This document shows, piece by piece, positions 1 through 9,244 of a DNA stretch of 64,000 bases. The DNA comes from Gemmata sp051859125 (GTDB lineage Bacteria; Planctomycetota; Planctomycetia; Gemmatales; Gemmataceae). The notes below the pieces were generated by a model. It made no database searches, was not told where the DNA came from, and worked only from the letters and a program-made list of their open reading frames with translations. The position numbers were made by a program, and so were the translations under genes. The stretch spans positions 18,928 to 82,927 of the forward strand of contig NZ_JBHYGG010000002.1 in assembly GCF_051859125.1 (NCBI RefSeq). The letters are read 5' to 3'. How positions within the stretch are numbered: the stretch's first letter is position 1; the number at the start of each line of letters is the position of its first letter.

Positions 1-2
1 TC

Positions 3-398
3 ATCCACGACGCCGTGGCGCAAGAGGTGGACGAGCACCGGTTCTACCACACCCGCGAGAGCGGCGGCACCAAGATCAGCTCGGCCTACGAACTCTGCAA
101 CAAGATCATCGACACCCGGTACCCGCCGTCGCAGTGGAACGTGTACGCGTTCCACTTCTCGGACGGCGACAACTGGGGCGACGACGTGCCCAAGTGCGTC
201 GACCTGCTCACCACCCAGATGCTCCCGAAGCTGAACCTGTTCGGGTACGGGCAGGTCGAGTCGCCGTACGGCAGCGGGGAGTTCTTCGAGCACGTCAACG
301 AGCTGGTGGACGACCACAAGAACGTCGTCGCCAGCCGGGTCCCGGACCGCGACGCGATCCTCGGGAGCATCAAGGAATTCCTGAAGACCGGTCGTTGA
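3..398 (+). CDS. yeaH: DUF444/UPF0229 (YeaH-like) protein, C-terminal part
   Basis: The open frame enters from the left edge, so only the last 131 residues are visible. They resemble the C-terminal half of the YeaH/DUF444 family: a vWA-like fold with the segment WNVYAFHFSDGDNW followed by a C-terminal helix ending in LGSIKEFLKTGR. In many bacteria yeaH lies between the PrkA kinase gene yeaG and spoVR (ycgB), a set linked to starvation or sporulation responses. A spoVR gene does lie downstream at 6240, but two receptor-kinase genes separate the pair here. The molecular function of the family is not settled. Family assignment is by sequence recall and the spoVR linkage. Confidence 0.85.
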   Translation: MHDAVAQEVDEHRFYHTRESGGTKISSAYELCNKIIDTRYPPSQWNVYAFHFSDGDNWGDDVPKCVDLLTTQMLPKLNLFGYGQVESPYGSGEFFEHVNELVDDHKNVVASRVPDRDAILGSIKEFLKTGR

Positions 399-1062
399 GA
401 ATCGGTGGCGGAATGAGGCGACGCCGCGGGGGCAAGGTTCATGTGGCCGCCCCTCACCCGCGACTCGCGGACTCGTCGCGACCTCTCCCCGCAGAGCCGG
501 GGCGAGGGGCGTTGGGCCTGTTCTTCAGCAACGCGATCGGGTGCGCGTGGCGTCGGACCAACCGCCCCCCCTCGCCCCGGCTCTGCGGGGAGAGGTCGCC
601 GCGGGGCTCTGGCCGCGGCGGGTGAGGTGCGGCCACCTCAACGATTTCGCCACTGGCTCTCAGGGTCGAACCAACCGAGACCGCCGCCCTCCGGTGCCTC
701 ATGGCAACTGATCCCGTGCTGATGGGATTCTCCTGCTTCATGGCCGGCACACACCTCGGAGGCGCGTTGGCGATGCTCGCGGCTCCACCCAGGCGGTGCG
801 GGTCCGAAATAAGCCGCGAGCGCGAGCAGCATCACTGGGAGAGTTGGGTTCTAACCTTCATCTATCTGCTCACCGGCACCGTCCTCTCGTCCGGGCTCGT
901 CGTCTCACTCGCGTGCAAGTGACGCACGCCCCGACCCCGGCACCCGTCCCAACCGGCCCCTCTGGCACCGGAATCGGCCCCCGAGTTGCGGCGGCTCCGC
1001 GGCCGCCGTGATACCATAAGCGGACGGGGTGGGCGGGCACCCCGCGGAATCCGGAGCGCCCC
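399..1062. other. Intergenic region with long inverted repeat and a doubtful small ORF
   Basis: This 664-bp gap separates the DUF444 gene from the first receptor kinase. It holds a long inverted repeat at 449-627 (listed separately). An open frame at 701-922 could encode 73 residues with one hydrophobic stretch (WVLTFIYLLTGTVLSSGLVV), but it lacks a clear ribosome binding site, so I do not call it a gene. No convincing promoter is visible. Confidence 0.5.
449..627. repeat. Long inverted repeat, family A copy 1
   Basis: Two arms of about 60 bp (449-510 and 567-627) are near-complementary around a loop of about 55 bp. The arms contain CTCACCCGCGACTCG and CTCTCCCCGCAGAGCCGGGG. The same arms with a different loop recur at 26005-26187. 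There is no ORF, which suggests a MITE-like or REP-like intergenic element. Confidence 0.8.
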
Positions 1063-3678
1063 ATGGCGGCAGACACGCCCGACAACACGACGCAGATCCA
1101 CACCCCGGACCCGTCGGCCACCGTCCGGGGCGCCCCGGACAGTTCCGACGGGTTCGCGGAGGGTCCGCCGCCGCCGCCGGACCTGTCGTTCCTCGGCCCG
1201 CCGGTCGAGCCCGGCGACCTGGGGCTGCTCGGCTCGTACCGCGTCCGGCGGGTGCTGGGCGTCGGGGGCATGGGGATCGTGTTCGAGGCGATCGACTCGC
1301 AGCTCCGCCGGCTCGTCGCCCTGAAGGTCATGCGCCCGGAGATCGCCGCGTCGCAGGCGGCCCGAGAGCGGTTCCTCAAGGAGGCCCGCGCCGCGGCGGC
1401 CCTGAGTTCCGACCACATCGTCACCGTGTTCCAGGTCGGGCAGGACAACGACGTCCCGTACATGGCGATGCAGCTGCTCCGGGGCGAGGCGCTCGACGCG
1501 CGGCTGGCCCGGGAGCCCCGGCTCGGGGTGGTGGACGCGGTCACCATCGCCTCCCAGGCGGCCGCCGGGCTGGCCGCGGCCCACGACGCCGGGCTCGTCC
1601 ACCGGGACATCAAGCCCGCGAACCTGTGGCTCGAACTGAAGGACGAGGGCGCGAAGAAGTCGGCCGACTCGGGCCGGCTCGTCGTCGGCGGGGCGGTGCA
1701 GCACGACAACTCGTTCCGGGTCAAGATCCTCGACCTCGGGCTCGTCCGGGGCGGGGGCGGCCCGCGGCTCACCACCGCGGGCGTCGTCGTCGGCACCCCG
1801 CACTTCATGGCCCCCGAGCAGGCCGGCGGCACCGAGGTGGACCACCGGGCCGACCTGTTCAGCCTCGGGTGCGTGATCTACACGATGCTCACCGGCGAAC
1901 TCGCGTTCCCGGGCGAGTCCACGATGGCCGTGCTCATGGCCCTGGCCAACCACACGCCCCCGCCGCTACACGAGATGAACCCGGCCGTGCCGCTGGAGCT
2001 GTCGCAGCTCGTCGCCAAGATGATGGCGAAGTCGCCCGCGGGGCGGCCCCCGTCGGCCCTCCAGGTGATCGAGCACCTCACCGGCATCCTCGACGCGGAA
2101 CTCGAGCGGCCGCCCCCCCCGCCCCCGGTGCGGAAGCCCGGGTCGGGCAAGGTCGGGTGGGCCGAGGCCGCCCGCCGCCCGGTCGTCCCGGAGCTGAAGA
2201 GCCGCCAGAACCTCCCGGCCAACTCGGCCGCGGGGATGGCCACGCCCAACCCGACGGGCAGCGCCGTCACGGCGCCGAACCCGTCGATCGCCCCGGCCCT
2301 CCGGCGGGCGACCCCGCCGCCCGCGGTGCCGCCCGCCCCGCTCCCGGCCGCGCCCCCCGCCCCGCACGCGGGCCACCAGCCCCCGGGGGTCAGCGTCGGC
2401 GTCGGGCTGGTGGCCGTCGCCATCGCCCTGGTCGCGCTCGGGCTGATGCTCGGCGTCGGCGGGCGGCTCGGGACCGGGCCCGCCCCGGTCGCCGACGCGG
2501 GCGAGCCCGTCCGCATCGGCGTCCTCCACTCGAAATCCGGGTCGATGGCCCTGAGCGAGTCGCCGGTCCTCGACGCGACGCTCCTCGCGGTGGACGAGAT
2601 CAACCAGGCCGGCGGCGTCCTCGGGCGGCCGGTCCAGCCGATCGTGATCGACGGCAAGTCGGACTCCGAGACGTTCGGGCTCGCGGCCGACAAGCTCCTC
2701 GGCGAGGAGAAGGTCGCCGCACTGTTCGGGTGCTGGACCAGCGCGGCGCGCAAGGCCGTCCGGCCGGCGGTCGAGCGGCACGGGAGCGTGCTGTTCTACC
2801 CGGTCCAGTACGAGGGGCTGGAGCAGTCCCCGCGGATCGTGTACCTGGGCGCGACCCCGAACCAGCAGATCCTCCCCGGGATCGACTACCTCACCGGCAA
2901 GCTCGGGAAGAGGCGGCTGTTCGTCGTCGGCTCGGACTACGTGTTCCCGCGGACCGCGGCCGAGGTCGTCGGGGACCACGTCAAGAAGAAGCCCGGCGTC
3001 GAGGTCGTCGGGGCGGAGTTCGTGCCGCTCGGCTCGCGGGACGTCGTCGGGGTCGTCGAGCAGGTCCGCAAGTCGAACGCCGACGGGGTCGTGAACCTCT
3101 TGAACGGCACCACGAACCTCTCGTTCTTCAAGGAGATGAAGGCCGCCGGGCTCACGGCCCGGGACGTGGCGGTCCTGTCGTCGAGCATCGCGGAGAACGA
3201 ACTCCGGAGCCTCGACCCGGACGCGGTCGCCGGCAGCCACCTCGTCGCCGCGTACTTCCAGTCGGTGGACAGCGAGGAGTCGCGGGCGTTCGTCAAGAAG
3301 GTGCGGACCAAGTTCGGCGGCGACCGGGTCACCTCGGACGCGATGGCCGCGGCCTACGCCGGGGTCCACCTCTGGGCGCGGTCCGCCAACGAGGCCGGCA
3401 AGACGGACCCGGACGCGGTCCTCACCAAGCTCCGCGGCGCGACGTTCCCGTCGCCGGGGGGGCCGCTCAGGGTCGACCCGGTGACCCTGCACACCTGGCA
3501 GGAGTGGCGGATCGGGCGGGTGCGGGCCGACGGCCAGGTGGACACGGTCGCGACCGCGGCCGAGAACGTCGCCCCGGCCCCGTTCCCCGCGAGCCGCCCC
3601 CGGGCGGAGTGGGAGCGGCTCCTCGAGGGGCTGTACATCGAGTGGGGGAGCCGGTGGCAGGCCCCGGCCGCCCCGTGA
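1063..3678 (+). CDS. Receptor Ser/Thr kinase fused to UrtA-like periplasmic binding domain
   Basis: An 871-residue protein. A proline-rich leader is followed by a kinase domain at about 58-330: glycine loop GVGGMG at 66-71, Lys88, HRDIKPAN from 180, a DLG instead of DFG at 224-226, and APE at 250-252. One membrane helix (about 445-467) leads to an outside domain (about 480-871) of the branched-chain amino acid/urea/amide binding-protein family, starting VRIGVLHSKSGSMA. The domain order suggests an extracytoplasmic solute sensor signalling by phosphorylation. The ligand is unknown. The UrtA/FmdD-like resemblance points to urea, short amides or amino acids, which is inference. The ATG at 1063 follows CCGGAG. 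The gene ends 40 bp before a full-length paralogue. Confidence 0.9.
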   Translation: MAADTPDNTTQIHTPDPSATVRGAPDSSDGFAEGPPPPPDLSFLGPPVEPGDLGLLGSYRVRRVLGVGGMGIVFEAIDSQLRRLVALKVMRPEIAASQAARERFLKEARAAAALSSDHIVTVFQVGQDNDVPYMAMQLLRGEALDARLAREPRLGVVDAVTIASQAAAGLAAAHDAGLVHRDIKPANLWLELKDEGAKKSADSGRLVVGGAVQHDNSFRVKILDLGLVRGGGGPRLTTAGVVVGTPHFMAPEQAGGTEVDHRADLFSLGCVIYTMLTGELAFPGESTMAVLMALANHTPPPLHEMNPAVPLELSQLVAKMMAKSPAGRPPSALQVIEHLTGILDAELERPPPPPPVRKPGSGKVGWAEAARRPVVPELKSRQNLPANSAAGMATPNPTGSAVTAPNPSIAPALRRATPPPAVPPAPLPAAPPAPHAGHQPPGVSVGVGLVAVAIALVALGLMLGVGGRLGTGPAPVADAGEPVRIGVLHSKSGSMALSESPVLDATLLAVDEINQAGGVLGRPVQPIVIDGKSDSETFGLAADKLLGEEKVAALFGCWTSAARKAVRPAVERHGSVLFYPVQYEGLEQSPRIVYLGATPNQQILPGIDYLTGKLGKRRLFVVGSDYVFPRTAAEVVGDHVKKKPGVEVVGAEFVPLGSRDVVGVVEQVRKSNADGVVNLLNGTTNLSFFKEMKAAGLTARDVAVLSSSIAENELRSLDPDAVAGSHLVAAYFQSVDSEESRAFVKKVRTKFGGDRVTSDAMAAAYAGVHLWARSANEAGKTDPDAVLTKLRGATFPSPGGPLRVDPVTLHTWQEWRIGRVRADGQVDTVATAAENVAPAPFPASRPRAEWERLLEGLYIEWGSRWQAPAAP

Positions 3679-3718
3679 CCAACCCCCCCGGCCGCGGGTT
3701 CCGCCCGCCAGGTGAGCC

Positions 3719-6181
3719 ATGAGCCCCAGCGACCCCCGGGAGTGTGAGACGACCAGCGAAATGTCGATCGACCCCGCCCCCCGGGGCAGCCCCTACCCGT
3801 TCCTCTCACCGCCCGCGGGACCGGACGAACTCGGCCGGCTGGGGGACTACCGCGTCCTGCGCGTCCTCGGCACCGGCGGCATGGGCGTCGTGTTCGAGGC
3901 CGAGGAGGTCGCCCTGTCCCGCCGGGTCGCCCTCAAGGTGCTGCTCCCCGAGCTGGCCCGGGACCGCGACAGCCGCGAGCGGTTCCTCCGCGAGGCCCGG
4001 GCCGCCGCCGCGGTCCAGTCCGACCACGTCGTCACCATCTACAACATCGCCGCCGGCGACGTGCCGTACCTCGCCATGCAGTTCCTCGAAGGGGAGACGG
4101 TCCAGGCCCGGATGGACCGCCAGCCGCCGCTCACCCTCCGCGAGGCGCTCGAGGTCGCCCGGCAGACGGCCCTCGGCCTGGCCGCGGCGCACGACAAGGG
4201 GCTGGTCCACCGCGACGTCAAGCCCGCGAACCTGTGGCTCGAACAGGCGCGGGGGGCCGAGCGCGGGTCCCGGGGCGACATCCTCCTGACCCCCGCCCCC
4301 CGCGGCGACGGCCCGCCCTCGGGGCCCTCGGCCCGCGCCCCGGCCGCCCCGTTCCGCGTCAAGATCCTCGACTTCGGCCTGGCCCGGCACACGTCCGGCG
4401 AGACGAACCTGACGTCGAGCGGGCTCGTCATGGGCACGCCGAACTACATGTCGCCCGAGCAGGCCGCCGGGCTCGACCTCGACGGCCGGTCGGACCTGTT
4501 CAGCCTCGGCAGCGTCCTGTACGCGATGCTCGTCGGGAACCTGCCCTTCCCCGGGAACACGGCGATGGCGGTGATGCTCGCGCTGGCGACCAAGACCCCG
4601 CCCCGCGTGGACCGCGCCAACCCGAGCATCCCCAAGGACGTGGCCGACTTCGTCGCCGCGCTGCTCAAGAAGAAGCGGGACCGCCGCCCGGCGTCGGCCC
4701 GCGACGCGGCCGCGGCGCTGGAGGTGCTCGGCGCCGCGGTCGGGGACGACGTGCCGCTGCGGCCGTGCTCCACGGGCCACACCACCGGGAACTACTTCAT
4801 CGGCGAGACGGTCGCCCGGATCCCGGCCGGCCCCTCCCCCGCGTCGTCCGGGTCGGCCCCTATTTCCCCAACCAGTCGCACCGTCCGGCGGGTGCGGTGG
4901 GCGTCCCGTGCGGCGTGGGCCGCGATCGGGCTCGTCGTCCTCGCCGCGGTCGCGGTCGGGGTCCGGGGCGTGTTCCCCCCGGCCCCGCCCCCGCCCGAAC
5001 CGATCCTCATCGGCGTGCTCCACTCGCAGACCGGGACCATGGCGGTCCAGGAGGGGCCGCTGATCGACGCGACCGTGTTCGCCATCGACGAGCTGAACGC
5101 GGCCGGCGGGGTGCTCGGGCGGCCGCTCCGGGCCGTCGTCGTGGACGGCAAGTCGGACCCGGCCGAGTTCCAGCGGGCCGCCGAGCGGCTCCTCGCCGAG
5201 GACCGCGTGTCGGTCATCTTCGGGTGCATGACGTCGCCGGCCCGGAAGGCCGTCATGGGGGCCGTCGAGCGGGACAACGGGCTCCTCTTCTACCCCGTCT
5301 CGTTCGAGGGGCTGGAGCAGTCGCCGCGGATCGTCTACACCGGGGCGGTGCCGAACCAGAAGCACCTCCCGGCGATCGAGTACCTGGTCAAGACGCTCGG
5401 GAAGAAGCGGCTGTTCGTCGTCGGCTCGGACCTCGTCTCCCCGCGGTGCACCACCGAGGTCGTCCGCGACCACCTGCGGGACGTGCTCCGCGACGGCGAG
5501 ATCGTCGACGCCCGGTTCGTCCCGTTCGGCACCAGCGACTTCGCCGCCGTGGTCGACGCGATCGCCGCCGCGAAGCCCGACGCGATCATCAACATCCTCA
5601 ACGGCGGGAGCAACTTCCCGTTCTACCGCGAGCTCCGCCGCCGGGGGGTCACCGCCGACGCGACGCCCACGCTCTCGATCACCCTGACCGAGCACGACCT
5701 GATCGGGTTCGACCCGAAGCTCGTGGCCGGCGACTACCTCGCGGCCAACTACTTCCAGGAACTCGACCGCGCGGAGAACCGCGTGTTCCTCGCCAAGGTG
5801 AAGGGGCGGTTCGGCGACCAGCGGGTGGTCACGGACAACATGACCGCGGCGTACAGCGGGGTCCACATCTGGGCGCGGGCGGCGACCCGGGCCGGCACCC
5901 CGGACCCGGTCGAGGTCCTCCGGGCCGTCGGCGGGATCGAGTTCGACGGCCCCAGCGCCCGCCTGCTGATCGACCCGGAGAACCACTACGGCTGGCGGCC
6001 GTGGCGGCTCGGGAGGATCCGCGCCGACGGCACCGTGCAGATCGTGGCGCAGGCCCCCGCGGCGGTGCGGGCCGACCCGTTCCCCGCGACCCGCACCCGC
6101 CGCGAGTGGGAGCACCTGCTGATGACCCTGTACCTGGAATGGGGCGGCCGGTGGCAGGCCCCGGGCCCGGAGCAGAAATGA
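3719..6181 (+). CDS. Receptor Ser/Thr kinase fused to UrtA-like periplasmic binding domain (paralogue)
   Basis: An 820-residue paralogue of the preceding protein in the same domain order. The kinase spans about 44-330, with GTGGMG at 51-56, Lys73, HRDVKPAN, a normal DFGLA and MSPEQA. The membrane helix lies at about 394-418, and the binding domain runs from about 425 to the end, starting ILIGVLHSQTGTMA. Both proteins keep the binding-protein stretch around RIVYTGAVPNQ/RIVYLGATPNQ, so the outside domains are a recent duplication or bind related ligands. GGTGAGCC precedes the ATG. Only 58 bp separate its stop from spoVR, so co-transcription is likely. The intact DFG here against DLG in the paralogue may mean the two kinases differ in activity. 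Confidence 0.9.
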   Translation: MSPSDPRECETTSEMSIDPAPRGSPYPFLSPPAGPDELGRLGDYRVLRVLGTGGMGVVFEAEEVALSRRVALKVLLPELARDRDSRERFLREARAAAAVQSDHVVTIYNIAAGDVPYLAMQFLEGETVQARMDRQPPLTLREALEVARQTALGLAAAHDKGLVHRDVKPANLWLEQARGAERGSRGDILLTPAPRGDGPPSGPSARAPAAPFRVKILDFGLARHTSGETNLTSSGLVMGTPNYMSPEQAAGLDLDGRSDLFSLGSVLYAMLVGNLPFPGNTAMAVMLALATKTPPRVDRANPSIPKDVADFVAALLKKKRDRRPASARDAAAALEVLGAAVGDDVPLRPCSTGHTTGNYFIGETVARIPAGPSPASSGSAPISPTSRTVRRVRWASRAAWAAIGLVVLAAVAVGVRGVFPPAPPPPEPILIGVLHSQTGTMAVQEGPLIDATVFAIDELNAAGGVLGRPLRAVVVDGKSDPAEFQRAAERLLAEDRVSVIFGCMTSPARKAVMGAVERDNGLLFYPVSFEGLEQSPRIVYTGAVPNQKHLPAIEYLVKTLGKKRLFVVGSDLVSPRCTTEVVRDHLRDVLRDGEIVDARFVPFGTSDFAAVVDAIAAAKPDAIINILNGGSNFPFYRELRRRGVTADATPTLSITLTEHDLIGFDPKLVAGDYLAANYFQELDRAENRVFLAKVKGRFGDQRVVTDNMTAAYSGVHIWARAATRAGTPDPVEVLRAVGGIEFDGPSARLLIDPENHYGWRPWRLGRIRADGTVQIVAQAPAAVRADPFPATRTRREWEHLLMTLYLEWGGRWQAPGPEQK

Positions 6182-6239
6182 CACCCCGACTGGGGTATGA
6201 TGGGGTATCCGACGGACGGCCGTACTCGCGGAGCGAACC

Positions 6240-7805
6240 ATGCACCTCGGCTTCTACAACACGAACCTGCCGCCGCACCTGCGGGTGCTCAAGGACGAGA
6301 TCGAGGGGTACGCCCGCGAGTACGGGCTCGACTTCTACGAGACCATCTTCGAGGTCGTGGACGCCGACGACCTGAACGAGATCGCCGCCTACGGCGGGTT
6401 CCCCACCCGGTACCCGCACTGGTCGTTCGGCATGCAGTACGAGGACCTCAAGAAGGGGTACGAGTACGGGCTGTCGAAGATCTACGAGATGGTCATCAAC
6501 AACGACCCGTGCTACGCGTACCTGATGCGGTGCAACCACACCGTCGACCAGAAGCTCGTGATGGCCCACGTCTACGGGCACTGCGACTTCTTCAAGAACA
6601 ACGCGTACTTCGGGCACACGACCCGGAAGATGATGGACGAGATCGCCAACCACGCGGCCCGGATCCGGCACTACGTGGAGCGGTTCGGCGAGGACGAGGT
6701 CGAGGCGTTCCTCGACAAGTGCATGTCGATCGACGACCTGATCGACATCCACTCGGTCGCCATCAAGCGCCGCGACGACCACTCGAAGTACGACTTCTCC
6801 CCCGCCCCGGCCGAGGGCGAGGCCGAGGAGTCGCACACCCGGCGGTTCAAGGCCAAGGGGTACATGGCCGACTACATCAACCCCCGCGCCACGCTCAAGG
6901 CCGAGGACGAGGAGCGGAAGCACCTCAAGGACCAGCGGGTCGCCCACTTCCCCGAGCGGCCCGAGAAGGACGTGCTCCTGTTCCTCATCGAGCACGCCCC
7001 GCTCAAGAACTGGCAGCGGGACATCCTGAGCATCATCCGCGACGAGGCCTACTACTTTTATCCTCAAGGTCAAACGAAGATCATCAACGAAGGGTGGGCG
7101 AGTTTCTGGCACTCGACGATGATGACGCAGAAGATCCTGCAACCGTCGGAGGTCATCGACTATGCTGACCACCACTCGGGGACGATGGCGACGAGTTCGC
7201 GGCGGCTCAACCCGTACAAGGTCGGCATCGAACTCCTGCGCGACATCGAGCGGCGCTGGAACATGGGCCAGTTCGGACCCGACTGGGAGAACTGCGACGA
7301 CATGGAGCGGAAGCGCAAGTGGGACACCGGGGCCGGGTTGGGCCGGAAGAAGATCTTCGAGGTGCGCAAGATCCACAACGACATCACGTTCATCGATACC
7401 TTCCTGACGCCCGAGTTCTGCAAGGAGCACGGCCTGTTCTCGTTCAACTACAACGAGCCCGGCGCGAACTACGTCGTCGAGAGCCGTGAATTCCAGAAGG
7501 TCAAGCAGCGTCTCCTGTTCAGCCTCACGAACTTCGGCAAGCCGTGGATCTACGTGGTCGACGGCAACTACCGCAACCGCGGCGAACTGCTGTTGCGGCA
7601 CGAACACAATGGGGTAGATTTGAAGGGGGACGAGGCGAGGGACACGTTGGCGAACGTACAGTTCATTTGGGCACGCCCTGTGCATCTCGAGACACTGTTC
7701 GACGGACAACCAACCGTCATGAGTTTTGACGGAACCGACCACACGCAACAAGCCATCGGAGGGACCAATGACGCTTCCCGAAACGCTCCTTCCAAAGTTA
7801 AGTGA
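6240..7805 (+). CDS. spoVR: SpoVR family protein
   Basis: A 521-residue protein, close to the usual SpoVR/YcgB length. It begins HLGFYNTNLPPHL and has the SpoVR stretches YPHWSFGMQYEDLKKGYEYG, HVYGHCDFFKNN and DEAYYFYPQGQTKIINEGWA. The conserved His/Glu/Cys positions in HVYGHCDF and INEGWASFWH suggest a metal site, as often noted for the family. SpoVR is needed for spore cortex formation in Bacillus, but the family is widespread in non-sporulating bacteria and its biochemistry is unclear. It normally travels with prkA and DUF444 genes; here the DUF444 gene lies about 5.8 kb upstream. The ATG follows GCGGAGCGAACC. The 3' end overlaps the next gene by 38 bp. Confidence 0.93.
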   Translation: MHLGFYNTNLPPHLRVLKDEIEGYAREYGLDFYETIFEVVDADDLNEIAAYGGFPTRYPHWSFGMQYEDLKKGYEYGLSKIYEMVINNDPCYAYLMRCNHTVDQKLVMAHVYGHCDFFKNNAYFGHTTRKMMDEIANHAARIRHYVERFGEDEVEAFLDKCMSIDDLIDIHSVAIKRRDDHSKYDFSPAPAEGEAEESHTRRFKAKGYMADYINPRATLKAEDEERKHLKDQRVAHFPERPEKDVLLFLIEHAPLKNWQRDILSIIRDEAYYFYPQGQTKIINEGWASFWHSTMMTQKILQPSEVIDYADHHSGTMATSSRRLNPYKVGIELLRDIERRWNMGQFGPDWENCDDMERKRKWDTGAGLGRKKIFEVRKIHNDITFIDTFLTPEFCKEHGLFSFNYNEPGANYVVESREFQKVKQRLLFSLTNFGKPWIYVVDGNYRNRGELLLRHEHNGVDLKGDEARDTLANVQFIWARPVHLETLFDGQPTVMSFDGTDHTQQAIGGTNDASRNAPSKVK

Positions 7806-8244
7806 GTGGCGGCCCGCCGGCGCGGGGCGGCACAGTTGGGCGGAGGCGTTTCCGGCAGCGGGCTGGGACGTCCGGGTCGCCGCCGACAAGGCCGACTCGC
7901 TCTCGTGCCTCGTGTGGGAGGTCGCACTGACCCGCACCGCGGCGCCCCCGGCCGGCCTGACGGTCGCGACCTGGGCGGCGGCCGTCGCCGCACGGGTCGG
8001 CGGGCTCATGGAGCCCCTGAAGGTCCACGAGATCGACGCCGCCCGCGACGAGGCGGTGCTCCGCAGCGTCGCGCCGGCCAAGAAGGCCGACAACCTCGCG
8101 TACTACGAGGTCTGGTTGCAGGGCACGACCGAGGCGGTGCTGCGGCGGTTCACCGCGAGCAAGGCCGAGCCCGGCCGCGACCAGGTCGCGTTCGCCCTCA
8201 CGCACGAAACCATCGCACGGGTCGCGGGCGACGTCGCCGGCTGA
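7768..8244 (+). CDS. Conserved hypothetical protein overlapping spoVR
   Basis: A 158-residue protein whose ATG at 7768 lies inside the spoVR 3' end, with a strong site GGAGGG at 7759-7764. That site decides the start, although the frame stays open to 7726. The product begins TLPETLLPKLSEWRPAG and contains an alternating hydrophobic core (SCLVWEVALTRTA, LAYYEVWLQGTTEAVLRRF), suggesting a small alpha/beta fold. I see no catalytic motif. The 38-bp overlap implies translational coupling to spoVR. A hairpin at 8265-8301 follows the stop and probably ends the transcript. Function unknown. Confidence 0.75.
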   Translation: MTLPETLLPKLSEWRPAGAGRHSWAEAFPAAGWDVRVAADKADSLSCLVWEVALTRTAAPPAGLTVATWAAAVAARVGGLMEPLKVHEIDAARDEAVLRSVAPAKKADNLAYYEVWLQGTTEAVLRRFTASKAEPGRDQVAFALTHETIARVAGDVAG

Positions 8245-8264
8245 GCCGCGCCCGCACAGCACCT

Positions 8265-8301
8265 GGACGGGACCGCTACACTGAGTGTGGCGGTCCCGTC
8301 C
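8265..8301 (+). terminator. Hairpin after the spoVR operon
   Basis: A perfect 12-bp stem (GGACGGGACCGC at 8265-8276 with its complement at 8290-8301) and a 13-nt loop, 20 bp after the stop of the preceding gene. There is no long T-tract, so termination efficiency is uncertain. Confidence 0.6.
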
Positions 8302-8345
8302 GCGTTTCGGGGCCGCGCTTGACCCCACCCCGGGTCGGGTTGATC

Positions 8346-8414
8346 TGTAGCCGGCCTCTGTGAGGCCGGGCGGTTGGGAATCCCCAGGCACCGGCCTCAC
8401 AGAGGCCGGCTACA
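8346..8414. repeat. Perfect 24-bp inverted repeat
   Basis: Arms at 8346-8369 and 8391-8414 are exact reverse complements (outer end TGTAGCCGGCCTCTG) around a 21-bp loop. Each arm is itself partly palindromic. It lies about 50 bp upstream of the hydrolase start and looks like a dispersed intergenic repeat rather than a gene-specific signal. Confidence 0.85.
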
Positions 8415-8461
8415 GTCAGCAATCAACCCAACTCGGACCCACCCCGCGAGGGAACCGCACC

Positions 8462-9244
8462 ATGCTCCGCACCGCACTCGCAGTCGCGGCCGCCGCACTG
8501 CTCGCCGGCCCCGCACCGGCGGCCGTCGTCACCAGGGTGGTCGAGTACGACCACGACGGCACCAAGCTCAAGGGCCTCCTCGCCTACGACGACGCGCTGA
8601 AGGGGAAGCTCCCCGGCGTCCTCGTCGTCCACGAGTGGTGGGGGCTCGACGACTACGCCCGCGACCGGGCCAAGCAGCTCGCGGGCCTCGGGTACGTCGC
8701 GTTCGCCTGCGACATGTACGGCGAGGGGAAGACGGTGAACCACCCGGACGACGCCCGCAAGATGGCGACGACCGTCCGCGAGAACGTCAAGGCGTGGCGC
8801 GGCCGGGCCGAGACCGGGCTGAAGCAACTCGCCTCGCAGCCGAACGTCGATCCCGCCAAGCTCGCGGCGATCGGGTACTGCTTCGGCGGCAGCACCTGCC
8901 TACAACTGGCTTACGCGGGGGCGGACCTCAAGGCCGTCGCCACGTTCCACGCGGCGCTGCCGGCACCGACGGCCGACGAGGCGAAGGCGATCAAGCCGAC
9001 GCTGTACCTCGCCCACGGGGCCGACGACCCGTTCGTCCCCGAGAAGGCGGTGACCGCGTTCAAGGAGCCGCTCGACGCGGCCAAGGTGAAGTACACGTTC
9101 GAGGCGTTCCCCGGCGTGGTCCACAGCTTCACCGTGCCCGCGGCCGACAAGCACATGATCAAGGGGATGAAGTACGACAAGGCGGCCGACGAGAAGTCGT
9201 GGGCCGCGATGCTCGCGCTGTTCAAGGACACCCTCGGGAAGTGA
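8462..9244 (+). CDS. Dienelactone hydrolase family protein, secreted
   Basis: A 260-residue protein with an Ala-rich signal peptide (about 1-20, cut near GPAPAA) and an alpha/beta-hydrolase domain. The triad fits the dienelactone hydrolase family: Cys140 in GYCFGG, Asp189 in HGADDPFVP and His221 in GVVHSF. VVHEWWGLDDY at 55-65 is the family's oxyanion-loop region. The substrate cannot be told from sequence. Secreted planctomycete members probably act on periplasmic esters or lactones, which is inference. I chose the ATG at 8462 over an upstream in-frame one because it starts the signal peptide. No operon partner is evident. Confidence 0.88.
   Translation: MLRTALAVAAAALLAGPAPAAVVTRVVEYDHDGTKLKGLLAYDDALKGKLPGVLVVHEWWGLDDYARDRAKQLAGLGYVAFACDMYGEGKTVNHPDDARKMATTVRENVKAWRGRAETGLKQLASQPNVDPAKLAAIGYCFGGSTCLQLAYAGADLKAVATFHAALPAPTADEAKAIKPTLYLAHGADDPFVPEKAVTAFKEPLDAAKVKYTFEAFPGVVHSFTVPAADKHMIKGMKYDKAADEKSWAAMLALFKDTLGK

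Noticed and set aside
701..922. Possible 73-residue membrane protein
   Set aside because: No ribosome site and no family; kept only as a remark in the intergenic entry.
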